Shown: piece after piece, positions 32,291-45,090 of the stretch
Layout: each line of letters starts with the position of its first letter
Numbering within the stretch: the first letter of the stretch is position 1
Assembly: GCA_028023455.1 (NCBI GenBank)
Contig: JAQFVV010006732.1
Span: 312,001-376,000, forward strand
Length of the DNA stretch: 64,000 bases
Direction: 5' to 3'
Source of the DNA: Epiperipatus broadwayi
Taxonomy: Eukaryota > Onychophora > Udeonychophora > Euonychophora > Peripatidae
Program-made: the position numbers and the translations under genes
Notes under the pieces: model-generated
The model's database searches: none
What the model was told of the DNA's origin: nothing
Seen by the model: only the letters and a program-made list of their open reading frames with translations

Positions 32291-32763
32291 TCTTTAATTT
32301 TTTAATTTTCAATTCCATTTAAAAATCAAATTTCATTTCACTGCTATTACTCATCTTTTAAAAATAAACTTGTAGACACTAAATGATTAATAATTGGTTA
32401 CATTCTTTTTTAAAAAGCAAAAACAGAATGTGATTTAAAATGCAAAATTAATATGCACAATGTTTGAACAAATTTACATTATAATCTTGTAAAATTTAAT
32501 GTGTGTATACATAAAATGTGGAAATCATGATTTTAATTTCTATATTGCATAAAATCTTACTATTATAAAGCACTAAAAATATTGAAATTACTAACATGAA
32601 AGTCGAATTCCAATAATGTGCTATTACTTTCAATATAACGTAAGTGTGTGAAATTTATTATTTAAAGTAATAGCGGGTTATTGGAGTTCAACTTCCGGTG
32701 TAACATGAATCGCATAACTTCAAAATCGTGTTAAATAAGTCTGCGTAAAAAGAGACCCAGATG

Positions 32764-32808
<45 letters not shown>
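32764..32808. repeat. (TA)n microsatellite
   Basis: About 22 TA units immediately outside the right end of the Tigger-like element. Confidence 0.95.
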
Positions 32809-32809
<1 letters not shown>

Positions 32810-33930
32810 TAACAATAGACTAATGAGTAATGTACTTCACATCCTGAATACTTGAGTAAGCATAGTGATGACTCAATGTCAAGCCAAACCATCAGCAACC
32901 AAGTGCAGAAAATGAAATTATAATTCTATTACATAATTTTTATTATTTTTTATTAATTACAACAATGATAACTTGTGCAGCAATAGGTAATTATAGCAAT
33001 GTTGAAGAAAAATAGAAAAGATAGTATACCAAACACTGGAAGCAAAGCTTTGTATAAAAGCAAACTCAATTCATTTTTATTGTCTTTCATTATTTTTTAA
33101 AATAATGCATCCATCACAAAAAGCCAACAACCTGAGATCTAATGTTTAAATACAAAGAAAATGGATGATTCATTTGAATACTCTGAATTATTCATATAAG
33201 TTTTTTAGTGCAAAACCATACAAAGTTAAAAACAACATTGGAATTAAAAGAAGTATGATAAGTTCATGCAATTTAATAAAATAAGTGAACTATTTTTAAT
33301 TTGATATTGGGGAAACCACACTATTATTTGAACATGAATAGAGAAGAAAGAAAAATTTTGCCAGCACTTAAACAGAATGATGAAGTCATTTTTATATGTG
33401 TATAAAAAGTTAAATAGCAAATTATAAACAAAGAAAATTTAAGTCTGTTATAAACCACTGTGCAATGTATTCTGGCTAAATCAGAAGTGTCATAGGAATG
33501 AGCACTACTATCCTAACCCTGGAATTGCAATGACTTTCTCTACTTACTTCTATAATGCCTAAAAGTAGCTCCAATTGTCCTATGCCAAATGTCTACATGG
33601 ATCAAGAAAAAAAAACAACTACAGAGAATGGATGTAAGATTAGATCGAGTATGTTACATAGAAATTTTAACATGTGATGGATATGAACCAAGTGAGAAAT
33701 CCAAAAAAGAGGTAGACTGTACCCATGAAGGACATTGTTCTCAAGCTCATGAACATTAAACAAAATAATTTATTGAAAACTATGATTTTGGTGTGTATTT
33801 TGTTATTTATGTATTTTAAAATTCTTTTTTATTTTCATTTCACTATTGGAAGTGTTTCTATGGTTTGGAAGAGTCCATCATAAGTGACACCAACAAGACA
33901 AGAAGGAGGCTAATCATTAAGTTAGATATT
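32810..33930. other. no recognised gene
   Basis: Moderately AT-rich DNA without supported exons or known repeats. Confidence 0.45.
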
Positions 33931-33944
33931 TTTTTAATTTAATT

Positions 33945-34985
33945 TTTAAATAAAGTTTAGATCAGCTTTTTCTCCATAGTGACTTGACATTAATCATCAT
34001 GATATGAGATAAGATTAGGTCTTTAAGAATTCCATATTAAGTACATACAATTATTGCAGGACAAGTTTATTTTTTTGTTTATTGTTAACTCATAATTGTT
34101 CATGTTTATATTTCTTTCAGTATACATGACTAATCTTTTTATGTAAATATTATTTCCTGTCAACCTTAGGAAACTATACATAGATAAGGGGGCTTCAAAG
34201 AAAATGGATTATCACTAATTTGAGTTGGACCACAAGACTACTATAGATATATTTGCATAATATTGTAAATTAGCTACATAACTTTGTAGTCAACTTATTA
34301 AGAATTTTTTTTAAAATGTTATTTACTTTTTTAAATAAATAGTGCCAGATCATGTATTTATGCTATTGGGGAAAGGTTTGGGGCAGAGAATATATTTAAT
34401 TGTTGGTATGAGAGAAATTCATCCTTGAGATGCAGAATTATACTACTATATCTTGTTAAAGAGATTTTTTTTTCTTTTTACTTTTTTTTTGATATTTAGT
34501 AAACATTTATAAATTTATTTACTTCAAACTGGTCTCTATTTTATCAAAATTATTTATGCATTCAATTATCAACTGATAAATGAGGACACACACACTTTAT
34601 TCTTATATAATAATTTAGAAATATGTGTAGATGAATCACTAAATCAATTGCAACCTATATAGAGGTAAAGCAATTGCTAACCCCATGTAAGCTCATCTTT
34701 GAAAAGAGTTGAAGGCAAATTTATCCCTGAGTTTGAATACTGAGGTGCAACAGCATCTGAAGAAGGGGTGAGGCATGGATGATCTGGCCCAAATTGTATC
34801 TAATTTTTTTGGAGGTAAATACGATCATAGGTTATATATTTCATTGCTTCATTTTTGGAATCCAACCAGAAGATCCTAAGTCCAAACATAGTAAGATGTT
34901 TCCCCCTCTCTTGTGGTAAACCTCAGACCATCACATCTGGTGCTTAAACTTTAGGGGTACAAGAGAGAAAGTTTGTAAGGAGGTC
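33945..34985 (+). repeat. 1-kb dispersed repeat, copy 1
   Basis: Matches 36905-37960 in direct orientation over its full length. Shared landmarks are TAAATAAAGTTTAGAT at the start, TAATATTGTAAATT, AAAATTATTTATGCATT, AAATCAATTGTAACCTATA-like and TTTGAATACTGAGG near the end. Identity is roughly 80% by eye. No conserved reading frame. Confidence 0.85.
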
Positions 34986-34999
34986 CAGCCATTGGACCA

Positions 35000-35640
35000 G
35001 TAAATTAAAAAAAAAAATCTTTTCCTTTTAACTTATTCTCTTAGCAAACTTTCACAGTACACAACCCTGATGAATTTACCTGAATAGTAAACAATTGATG
35101 CATCCTTAAATGAGTAACCTCCTAAACTTAAATAATTTCCAAGTAAAAATGTCAAAAAAAAACCTTGTGTGAAACATTGATTGCATGTAAATTAATGAGA
35201 ATGAAGTGATAACCTGAGGAGACCAATAAATAAATAATTAATGAATAACCTGAATTAAAATAGGTGAGTTAAGCACATAAAAATGGACTAAAGAGTAGGC
35301 ATTAAAAGCAACATATGCAAAAAAATAAAAACCAAAAGGGAATAAAAGAGAAGGTTACACATACATGCTAAGTGGCAAGGTGTGAAAGAAGGCCTTATGG
35401 CACATATCAATTTATATCTCTAAAAAGTACATTTATTGTCAAATATTGAAAGGAAGTTTAATGATAACTAGAAGTAGAAAGCAGTTATTAAATATGGATA
35501 TAAAACATTTGGAAGAATCATAAAATAATAACAATAGTGAGATGGAAGATGCTATTATTAGCAGTGAAAAAGAGTCATATGACTGAGATTAGTCACCCTC
35601 AACAGGTACACATCACAGATTGAATGATATGCCATAATCA
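35000..35640. other. no recognised gene
   Basis: Unique AT-rich DNA between the repeat copy and the coiled-coil relic. Confidence 0.4.
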
Positions 35641-36330
35641 ATTAGCAATCAATAATGAGATGGCTCAGTAACCAAAATTGAAGTAGCACAGGCTTCCATA
35701 TGTAAGATGGCCATAGAAAAAATGCACCAAAGATCATGGAAATGAATCATAATATGAGTGCTATGAAAGAAGAAATAAACCATAATATGAACATTATGAA
35801 AAAAGAAATGAACCATAACATGAGTGCTATAAAATAAGAAATTAACCACAATGAGTAGTATAAGAGAATAAATGAAGCACAATATTAGAAGTATAAAGGA
35901 AGAAGTAAGCAAAATTTGATCAGTATGGAGAAGAATTTAATGGCAAATATGAATAATTTAAGGTAGACTTAGAAATAGAAATAAAGGATATAAAAACTAA
36001 ACTGTCTGCTGACATGGATTAGTTGTCAATAAATCTAAGCAGTGTCCATGCAGAAAACACTGAACCAAAGTAATCATTAGGTGAAATGTGAAAGGATGTG
36101 TGATGAAAATGACAAATTAAAGAGTATAAATGTAGCATCATTTGTCAATGAAACATTAAGTGTGATGAAGTGTACAGAAAACAGTAGCCTTTTAAGGATG
36201 AAGTATATGCAGAACAAGAGAGGCTTCAAGTTGAGGTCCAGAGAAAAATCCATAAACTTGAAGATGGACCAACCTGAACATGACAGTATATTAAGACAGA
36301 TATGCCTGACAAGAAATTTGGGACCCTGAA
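35640..36330 (+). pseudogene. gag-like coiled-coil remnant
   Basis: Near 35740-35860 the plus strand encodes an 11-residue repeat of the type MNHNMSAMKEEINHNMNIMK, a heptad-like coiled coil, then drifts through stops. At 36081-36329 an 82-codon frame (MKCERMCDENDKLKSINVAS ... SLLRMKYMQNKRGFKLR) follows. A repetitive coiled coil followed by a basic segment is common in retrotransposon gag proteins; a similar relic is at 16490-17340. No zinc knuckle or pol sequence seen, so family is uncertain. Confidence 0.35.
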
Positions 36331-36904
36331 CCATAATATAATGTCTGAAGGACAATATGGTCTCAACAGAAACAAAAGAAATTGGGACAATGTATATTTA
36401 TTATAAATAAAATATAAAAGTGCAAAATGTTTAATAATACATGTATAAATAGTTAGGAGAGTCAGCAAGAGTTACATGGATGTTTGTGTTGACCCTCTAT
36501 ATAGTCTAAGTGTATTGAGAAATGGGTTTAACCCACTTCATGGTTAAGACTGATCACCAGTGAAGTTCAAAACTTGATTACAGAATCTCCGCTTCATCAT
36601 ACACTCAAATGTTAAAACTTTAATTGCATCTTAAAATTTTAACACTGTAAGGATGGTGGAGTTGTAAGGATAGCTTACAATCCTATCAAAACCAGCCTAT
36701 ATTTTCCCACACCAGATCATATATGCACTATAATTTCTTTTAAGCAAATATATAAATAAGCATACATATAAATATTCTTTGGTCTTTTATGTTTCAAAAA
36801 TATATATTATATCATTTTTGAGTAATGTAAATTTAATTCATGATAAAATTTATGGCTTAACATAATTTTTTAAATAATCACTGTGGCTGCTCCATCAGTG
36901 AAAG

Positions 36905-37960
36905 AGTTAAATAAAGTTTAGATTAGCTTTCCATCCATCGTGACTTGTCATTGATTATCATGATATTGAATAAAATGAGATTTTTATCATGATATGGAAT
37001 AAGGTGAGATTTTAAAGAGTATTCCATATTAAATTCATACAGTTATTACAGCACAGAGTTCATGTTTTTTGTTTGGTGTTAACTAATAGTTGTTCATGTT
37101 TAAGTATATTTTAGGTATAAATGCCTAATCTTACTATGCAGATGTTCTTTTCTCTCAACTTTAGAGTATTATACATAGATAGGGAATCCTCAAAAAGATG
37201 GAACATCACTAATTTGAATTGGACAACAAGGATACTACAGATATACCTGCATAATATTGTAAATTGGATAGTTAGCTTTGTGATCAATTTAATAATATTT
37301 TTTTACATTTTTATTTGTTTTGTAAATAATTAGCACCATATCATGTATTTTTACTATAGTGTAAGGGTTTGGACTCAGGAATTTATTTAATTGTTGGTAT
37401 GATAGAAACCTATTCTTGACTTACACACTTATACTACTTTATCTTATTAAAGAGTTTTAGATTTTTGTTTCTACTTTGTTTTGATATATAATGCATGTCA
37501 AATTTATTTACATTTAATGGGTTGCTAGTATATCAAAATTATTTATGCATTTCCTTATCAACTGATAACTGATTATGTACTGACACACACCTTATTTTTA
37601 TATAATAGCATAAAGATATGCTTAGATAAATGACTAAATCAATTGTAACCTATAAAGAGATGCAGCAGTTGCTATCCCTTATAAGTTTATTCTTGAAGAG
37701 AGCTGAAGGCATATTTCTCCCTGTGTTCGAATACTGAGGCATAACATAACCTATAGGGTAGGGATGAGATATAGATGAACTAGCACAAATTGTATCTAAA
37801 ATTAATATGCAAATATAGAACAAGCCATTGGAGGTAGATGCAATTATAGGTTCTTCATTGCATCACTTATAGCATCCTACCAGAAGACCCTAGTTCCAAC
37901 CATAGTGAGATGCATGCCCCCTCACTTGTGCTAACCACTAACCCATCACATTATATAATA
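36905..37960 (+). repeat. 1-kb dispersed repeat, copy 2
   Basis: Direct copy of 33945-34985, with an extra duplicated TATCATGATAT-type block near 36958-36998. The two copies flank the coiled-coil relic, as long terminal repeats would, but no TG/CA ends or primer-binding site were found. Confidence 0.85.
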
Positions 37961-38382
37961 GCATATTTTTATGGTTTTATATTATAACAGATGGTTCTTT
38001 CTTCTTTTGATCCTGGAGGGTACCACCAGAACACTGCATACCTAGAACTTTTTTTACCATGATCAAAAGTGAATGATGATTTACACCACCAGACCCAGAG
38101 AGAGCAAGCACTTGATGATATTGTTCAAACAATTCCAACCATAGTAAGATGCATCTCTTCTGGCTTGTGCTAAACACTGACTCATCACATTATATAATAG
38201 TAAAATTTTATGGTTTTATATTATAACAGATGTTTATTTCTTTTTTTGATCCTGGAGGGCACCACCAGATCATTGCATATTTGGAAAATTTGTTTACCAT
38301 GATCAAAAGTGAATGATGATGATGATTTGCACCAACTAGACCCAGGGAGAGCAAGTGCTTGATGATATTTTTCAAACAATTG
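37891..38382 (+). repeat. 246-bp tandem duplication
   Basis: Unit 37891-38136 is repeated at 38137-38382. Both carry CATCACATTATATAATAG, ATATTATAACAGATG, GATCCTGGAGGG and CCATGATCAAAAGTGAATGA. Each unit encodes a short plus-strand peptide starting with ATG after AACAG (FDPGG..HQ..AYLE), conserved between the copies but followed by stops. Confidence 0.9.
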
Positions 38383-38399
38383 ACAAAATAAAGCTAGGA

Positions 38400-39590
38400 C
38401 AAATGCTAGCTAATATAATTTTAAAAATAATATTACATTTATAGTTTATTAAAATTAATATAAAAAATTTCAAGTTCAGAGATTTATTTACAATAGATGT
38501 AATTTTTATTAAATCCTATCAAGGTGTGTATGAGCAAAATAAAATGTCAATGCTCTGGAAAATAGGCTAATTTTCCCAAAGAGTTTTAAAAGGGATGGAA
38601 GAATTTTCTTTCCACTGAAGATTTCCCTAAGCAACTCTGGTTTCCATCTTCAAAAAGTTTAAAACAAATTACAAATGAAAGATTCTTGTATAAATCAACA
38701 AAACCAGCATGGGTTAGTGATCACTAGATTATTGACTAGTGACATCATAATGTCCACAAAAACACTGCATGACCAAACACATTGAAGATTGCCACAGCTA
38801 ATTACAATGCAAGAAAAATAAATATGTTATAAAGAATACAATGAAGTATGAATTGTAGAATGGGAGAAAACTTAAATCTGTAATTTAACAAAAATAGAAA
38901 TCTCAAAGTACTTCAGGATCAATAATTTTTAAACAAACAAAAAGACAATAAAATCTCTGATTTAAAAGAAAACAGAAATATATAACTGGAGAATCATGAA
39001 GCTGCTGCATAATAATTAAAAGTCTAAGTAGGAGACAAGTAAGTAACCAGAAAATTATTTATATCTGCCCAAGCATTTATTAAGAAAGTGAAATAATTAT
39101 AAATGTAAATGGCTTTAAGAAATAACTCTCTATACACACTCTGCCAAATAAATTAAAACAAACATGACATTTTAAAACTAAGATTACAAGACACTCTAGA
39201 ATACAATCAGAAAATACATATAATAAATGCTTAAAATATTTAAATTTAACATGCAACATATCATAAAAATAGGTTCCTTTTTAAGATTAAGCTGAGGGTT
39301 TAAATCATGGAAAAAATAAGGGAAATCTTACCTCAATAAATAAAAATAAGATTGGCTGATGATTTTCAGCATGGCACACATAGTTCATTCCACTGGAGAA
39401 TTCCAGTGAAGTGTTTAGGTTTTCATTTTCTATTCAGGATGCAGAAGGCAATGTTAGGGATCAGTTCTGTTTAAGCTCTTATGACATTATTTCTTAGGAA
39501 TGATTTTAGATCCAGGACTCATCTTAAAGTTGGTTTACCATGATCAATTCTACTTTTATTTTCCTTTTTATCAGCAAATTATCTTATACT
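38400..39590. other. no recognised gene, possible intron
   Basis: AT-rich DNA downstream (minus sense) of the candidate exon at 39593. No further exon could be supported. Confidence 0.4.
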
Positions 39591-39592
39591 TG

Positions 39593-39877
39593 GCTATGAA
39601 TAAATGATGGAAAAAAATCCATAGGGTGCATAAGGAATAAAAGACCTTCATAACTCGAATCATTTAAGTAAAAAAACACAATAGCTCCCAAGTCTAATTT
39701 CTGAGACTTAAAACAAACTGGTGTGGACATGGTCTCATCACCAAAAAATATGGGAAATACACCACCTGGCTTCTCATACAATAATTCATAAAATACAATT
39801 ACTAAATCTGGAGGATACAATGTACTTCTAACTAATATTTCAACAATCCATGGGAGAGCTTTTTCACTCCCAGACAA
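39593..39877 (-). CDS. candidate exon of an unidentified conserved-looking protein
   Basis: The minus strand is open for 95 codons. It starts after TGGATTATATAG (39878-39889) and ends at CAA followed by GTATAAG, a good donor (39586-39592). The peptide reads GSEKALPWIVEILVRSTLYP, then PDLVIVFYELLYEKPGGVFP, then TMSTPVCFKSQKLDLGAIVF and LLFLMHPMDFFPSFIHSQ. It has globular-protein composition with W, P, G, D and E, unlike AT-rich noise. A 40-bp partial duplication of the 5' boundary (GTATATTGTC...AGCTCTCCC) lies just upstream at about 39915-39955. Without the donor it would end two codons later at a stop. I cannot name the protein. No similar copy elsewhere in the window, so a host gene is more likely than a transposon. 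Confidence 0.5.
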
Positions 39878-39904
39878 TATACTATATAATCCACTCATGT
39901 CAAA

Positions 39905-41350
39905 TATTCAAATAAGTTAAGGGAGAGCTTATATCTATCTCTGACAATATACTAGATATAACATAAATATCTTCATTCGAACTACTAAATACATAACAAT
40001 CTAAGAATAATAAAGAAATAATAAATTTACACTTAGAGAAATCTCTAAATCTTCCACCCCTCTTGGCACATTTCATCATCTGAAATCTATGGGAATAAAA
40101 TCACTTTTACTTTCAATTCAAACATTATTATAGCTAGATTAAATAGCAGACATGTTTATAAAAGAATAATACACAAACAATTACAAATCACAGTTGATAA
40201 AAAAATACTGTAATGATATTAATTAATAAATTGTAAACATAATAATGAATAAATCTCTCATTTTTGACAAGTATAATATTTTAACTTGGAAATATACTAA
40301 TTATTATTAAAGAATTAATTATTATTACTTATTATTATAGAATGACGAACTTACTTAAAGATTTTTTTAAGGTAAAAAAAATAGTCTGATAAAATTTAAT
40401 TGGTATTAGAAATGAAAACTTAAAATACGTTTACAGTGCTAATAAAGAAAAAAATAAATGCTTAATTCATAATTATTAAACATATTTCATGGAAATTCTT
40501 AAAGAAGTAAACGATGGGCACTTATTATACTATATAAGAAAATACTCAATACTAGTAATATGAGCCATAAATGAATAAAAATCTACGTTTTAATAATTGG
40601 TGAAATGATAGAATTGTGCATAAGTTTAAATGTAAACAAAAATAATTTTGAAATGATTCAAATATTAGAATAATTTTTTTTTAAAAAAAATTGTTTTATT
40701 AAATTACCACAGATGGAAAAATCACTAAATGATTTTGAAAAAGAAAGAAAAAAATTGTCTGATAAATGTTTGAATACTACTTTGCTTAGTAATTGAAAAT
40801 GGATATGTTACAGTGTTTATAAATGCCCAAGGATGTCGTATTTATAATTGCAAACAATTGAATAAATTCTTCCTAATATTATTAAAGAACATATTAAAAT
40901 CTACTTATAGAAATAAATATATAAATAAATATCTACTTCTTAATCTCTATTGTGGAACATGGGAGTTAACAATCGTGCTAATGTTTAAAAATGATAGGAT
41001 TGTTGTCAAATTATCCTAGATGTTACCGTGGATGGAAAAATCAATAAATGATTTTGAAAAGTGTATCTTGTTGATCGTACTAAACCTATAGCTTCATTTT
41101 AAAGAAAGTTGTCTGCAGAAAAATATTAATAACCATTGTTGTATTATTGTTCTGTTACTAGACAGTTTTGAAGTGTTTGATTTTGTTTCACTGCACCAGG
41201 ATCAAATATAATAATAAAAATGTATGAATGCTTTACTCATAAATTGTTTTGCCCATAACATCAGTTTCCCTTTGTTAGTCAGCTAATAATAATGGAATAA
41301 ACTATGAAGTAACAGTATTAAAATGAAATACTATAAAATTGTTTTTTATT
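39905..41350. other. AT-rich, small direct repeat
   Basis: ATGGAAAAATCA.TAAATGATTTTGAAAA occurs at about 40713 and 41033 in direct orientation. No gene seen. Confidence 0.5.
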
Positions 41351-41354
41351 ACTC

Positions 41355-42880
41355 ATAGTGTAAAATATCATTAGCAGCAATCTACCAATAATATAAACAT
41401 TCAGCTATTAGATAAATACTAACCAGACAATCACTTTATTTGTTTTAAAGAAAAAACCTTTGGGTTCCAGTTAATTACATTCTAATCAACATGTCTATCT
41501 GATCATCCTATCTAGTACCTGAGATCCAGCTAGCTCAATGGATTTTATCTACCTTTTAAGAGAATAACAACTCTGCCCTAGATAATACTTCTATTTTAAA
41601 AAAACATAACAATGTACTGAATGAGAAAACAATTTACGTCTTTACACAACAAATCCTTACTTTAAAAATTATAATTTCCCTATCCTTTTACTTTTACATT
41701 AATTATTTCTTATTTAATGATAAAATTTTTCCCTTTCCACTTTATTAAAATATTACTCTGTATAACTGTGTGTGTTAAAACATAAACATAAATGTTTTAA
41801 AAGACAATTAAATATTTCCTTTTTAAAAAAAAACCAATGGTTTTGATTTATAATTCAAACACACACACTCCATTTTAGATAAATGTTTTTAATACATTAT
41901 TATTATAAATAAAATATACACAATACATTAACTCAAAAAATCGACACATTCGTACACACAATGTCTTTAAATATAAATAAATATAGAGGCCAATATTGTT
42001 TGTATTTTCCAAATATTATTTTAAAAAGTTTAAAGTTTTATTTAGCACAGTTTATTGTTTATCTTTAAAGGAAATCAAGAATGAAAGCACATTAAAATAA
42101 AAGTTACCTAGGATTTATGAATTTAGAAATGACGTACACAGCACAATGTAGATTCTTTAAAATTACTTATAACTGGTTAGCGCTAACTTCCAGCAAATCT
42201 TCTTTGGATCCTGTGATCTTATATAAACTTTCATGAATTTTACAGCATGCACACACTCTGCTACTTTACTTGCTTTATTCAAACATGGTTCCCTCCAAAC
42301 TAAAAAAGCTCCAGCTGATTGTACAACATGGTGATTTAACAGTGCATTGTAATGGGAGACATAACAATTTATATAATTGTTATATCTATAGCTTCAAGAA
42401 ATATTTTAAAAAATGTAATGTAATTATAAACGGGAATAATAAATGTTGAAATATTTAAATCATTTAAACAATGGAAATTTTTTATTAACTCTAGTATCTA
42501 TTGTCTCATGAAATTAATGTCCTTTGCTTTGCTCTGATAGGGCCTCTATTTTTTTTTCTTTAAAACTTTCACACACACATGCCCATATTTAATTGTTTTA
42601 TTGTAAAACAAAACACAATTTATTTATTATTTTATAATTACAAATTAATTAAAATAATATTAAATCATTTTTATTTCATAACATTTTTTTTTTCCTTTTT
42701 TAAATAAAAAAAATCTTATCCTCTTTTAAAGCACTTAATATTTATTTTTCTTTAATAATAAACCCCCTACCCCAATCTTTAGTTTTAAATTTTTATTATT
42801 TTAATTTTTATTTTTTTTAAAAATGCGAGATTTATAAAATATTAATTACATAACAATGTACCCTGGTACATTATCTGTGT
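41355..42880 (+). mobile_element. dispersed repeat family R1, copy 2
   Basis: Near-identical over long blocks to 43950-45080 plus 46336-46590 (TAAAATATCATTAGCA at the start, CAATTTACGTCTTTACACAA, GGTTAGCGCTAACTTCC, TCTTTGGATCCTGTGATC, GTGAGATTTATAAAATATTA-like block at the end). No coding capacity. The uninterrupted structure here shows where copy 3 was split. Confidence 0.8.
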
Positions 42881-42899
42881 CGCTCCTCTGGAACTAAAA

Positions 42900-43355
42900 T
42901 ATCATTCTGAGCATTTTAGTTTCCAAAATTTAAATTTATAAGAATTATGTGGCTTCATTCAATTAAAGTTTGTTTACCTATAAATATAATTTCCATCCCT
43001 TTATATTTTTATTAAGATCAATCAGGAGGCTCTTTTTCCATTTTGTCACTGATCTATCTAGCAATATTTAAATAAAGAAAAAACATTTTCTATTTCAAAA
43101 CGTATGTACAATCAACCTTCACTCCCCTTGTTCTATCTTTACAACTCATGTTCAACTATCCTCATTCATTCGGAGTGTCCCTTATTTTTTCTTTCTTAAG
43201 GGTTATGCTTCCACGTTATATAATGTCATATAAAAATCACTTTTAATAGTTACACTAATCTGACAGGTTCTAAAAAAACAAATACACTAATATCACACTT
43301 TCTAACCTCTCTTTCACTAAGTATCACCTATATTATTATTGGCCAACTTTGACCA
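42900..43355. other. no recognised gene
   Basis: Spacer between repeat copy 2 and the minisatellite. Confidence 0.45.
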
Positions 43356-43361
43356 CACCAT

Positions 43362-43830
43362 TTAGAAAATGTCTAACTACAACTTAAGTTGTTCCTACCA
43401 TTTAAAACAACCAGTTTCAGGCCACATTGATGCGGCAAATGAATGTCCAACTACAGCTTATGTTGATCCAACCATTTGCAACAACTATTTTCAGGCCCTG
43501 TTAATGCACCAAATAAATGTCCAACTACTACTTACGTTGGTCCTATGTTAATGCACCAAATGACTGTCCAACTACAACTTATGTTGGTCCTACCAATGCA
43601 CCAAATAAACATCCAACTGCAACTTATGTTGGTCCTACATTAATGCGCCAAATAACCATCAATTACAACTTATGTCAGTTCTACCAATGCACCAAATAAA
43701 CGTCAAACTAAAACTTACATTGGACCTACGTTAATGCACCAAATGACCATCCAACTACAATTTATGTCGGTTCTACCACTTGAAACATCTGGTTTTGGGC
43801 CATGTTGACACGGCAAATGAACCACCCTAG
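43362..43830 (+). repeat. minisatellite, about 54-64-bp units, 7-8 copies
   Basis: Units read ATGCACCAAATAAATGTCCAA then CTACAACTTATGTTGGTCCTAC with length variation and point changes; the first and last units are longer and carry GGCC and GGCAAATGAA blocks. Short open frames across it (for example TTYVGPT...) follow from the repeat. It lies directly before repeat R1 copy 3. Confidence 0.85.
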
Positions 43831-45090
43831 ATGATTCTTTTCAACCTCTCTCTAAATAATAACTAATAATAATAATGATTACAGATAATAATCTTGATAC
43901 TTTACTCTACTTTCCTTCTTACCATTTTCTCTTCGAAGGTGCTTGATCCTCAGGTAGAATGTAAAATATCATTAGCATCAATCTACCAATAACATAAACA
44001 CTTGGCTACTAGATAAATACTAACCAAACAAACACTTTATTTGTTTTAAAAAAAACTTTAGGTGCCCAATACTTCTATTTAAAAAAAACAATGAACTGAA
44101 TGAGAAAACAATTTACATCTTTACACAACAAATCCTTACTTTAAAAATTATAATTTCCCTCTCATTTTACTTTTAAATTAATTATTTCTTATTTAATAAT
44201 TAAATTTTTCTCTATCCATTTTATTAAAATTTTACTCTGTATAACTGTGTGTGTTAAAACATGAACATAAATATTTTAAAAGACAATTTAAAAATTTCCT
44301 TATTTTAAAAAAAACAATCGTTTTGCTTTGTAATTTAAACACACACACTCTGTTCATTTTAGATAAATGTTTTTAATACATTATTATTATAAATAAAATA
44401 TACACAATACATTAACTTAAAATTCACACATTAATATGCACAACATCTTTAAATATAATTAAATATATGAGTCGATATTGTTTGTATTTTCCAAATATTA
44501 TTTTTAAAAGTTTAAAGTGTTATTTAGCACAGTTTATTGTTTATCTTTAAAGGAAATCAAGAATGATAGCACATTAAAACAAAAGTTACCTAGGATTTAT
44601 GAATTTGGAAATGATGTACACAGCACAATGTAGATTCTTTAAAATTACTTATGACCGGTTAGTGCTAACTTCCAGCAAATCTTCTTTGGATCCTGTGATC
44701 TTATGTAAACTTTCATGGATTTTCCACCATACACACATTCCACTACTTTACTTGCTTTATTTGAACATGGTTCCCTCCAAACTAAGAAAGCTCCAACTGA
44801 TTGTACAACACAGTGATTTAACAGTGCATTATATCGGGAGACATAACAATTTATATAATTGTTATATCTATAGCTTCAAAAAATATTTTTAAAGTGAGAA
44901 TAATAAATGTTGAAATATTTAAACTGTTTAAACAATGGAAATTTTTTATTAACTCTAATGTCTATTGTCTCATGAAATTACTGTTCTTTGCTTTGCTCTG
45001 ATTGGGCTTCTATTTTTTTTTCTTTAAAACTTTCACACACACACACACACATAGTTAATTGTTTTATTATAAAACAAACAAAATTTCTTT

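Larger units (their letters stand above)
31495..32763 (-). mobile_element. pogo/Tigger-like DNA transposon, non-autonomous
   Basis: Both ends carry the short inverted repeat (A/C)A(C/T)CTGGGTCTC directly inside a TA dinucleotide (31493-31494 and 32764-32765), the target duplication of the Tc1/mariner/pogo superfamily. The minus strand interior encodes a transposase C-terminal remnant (31930-32290). At 1.27 kb it is shorter than an autonomous element of 2-3 kb. An internal 83-bp direct duplication lies at about 31745-31910. A (TA)n run follows the right end, probably seeded by the TA duplication. Confidence 0.6.

Noticed and set aside
36077-36468. Overlapping minus-strand frames
   Set aside because: Shadows of the plus-strand coiled-coil relic.
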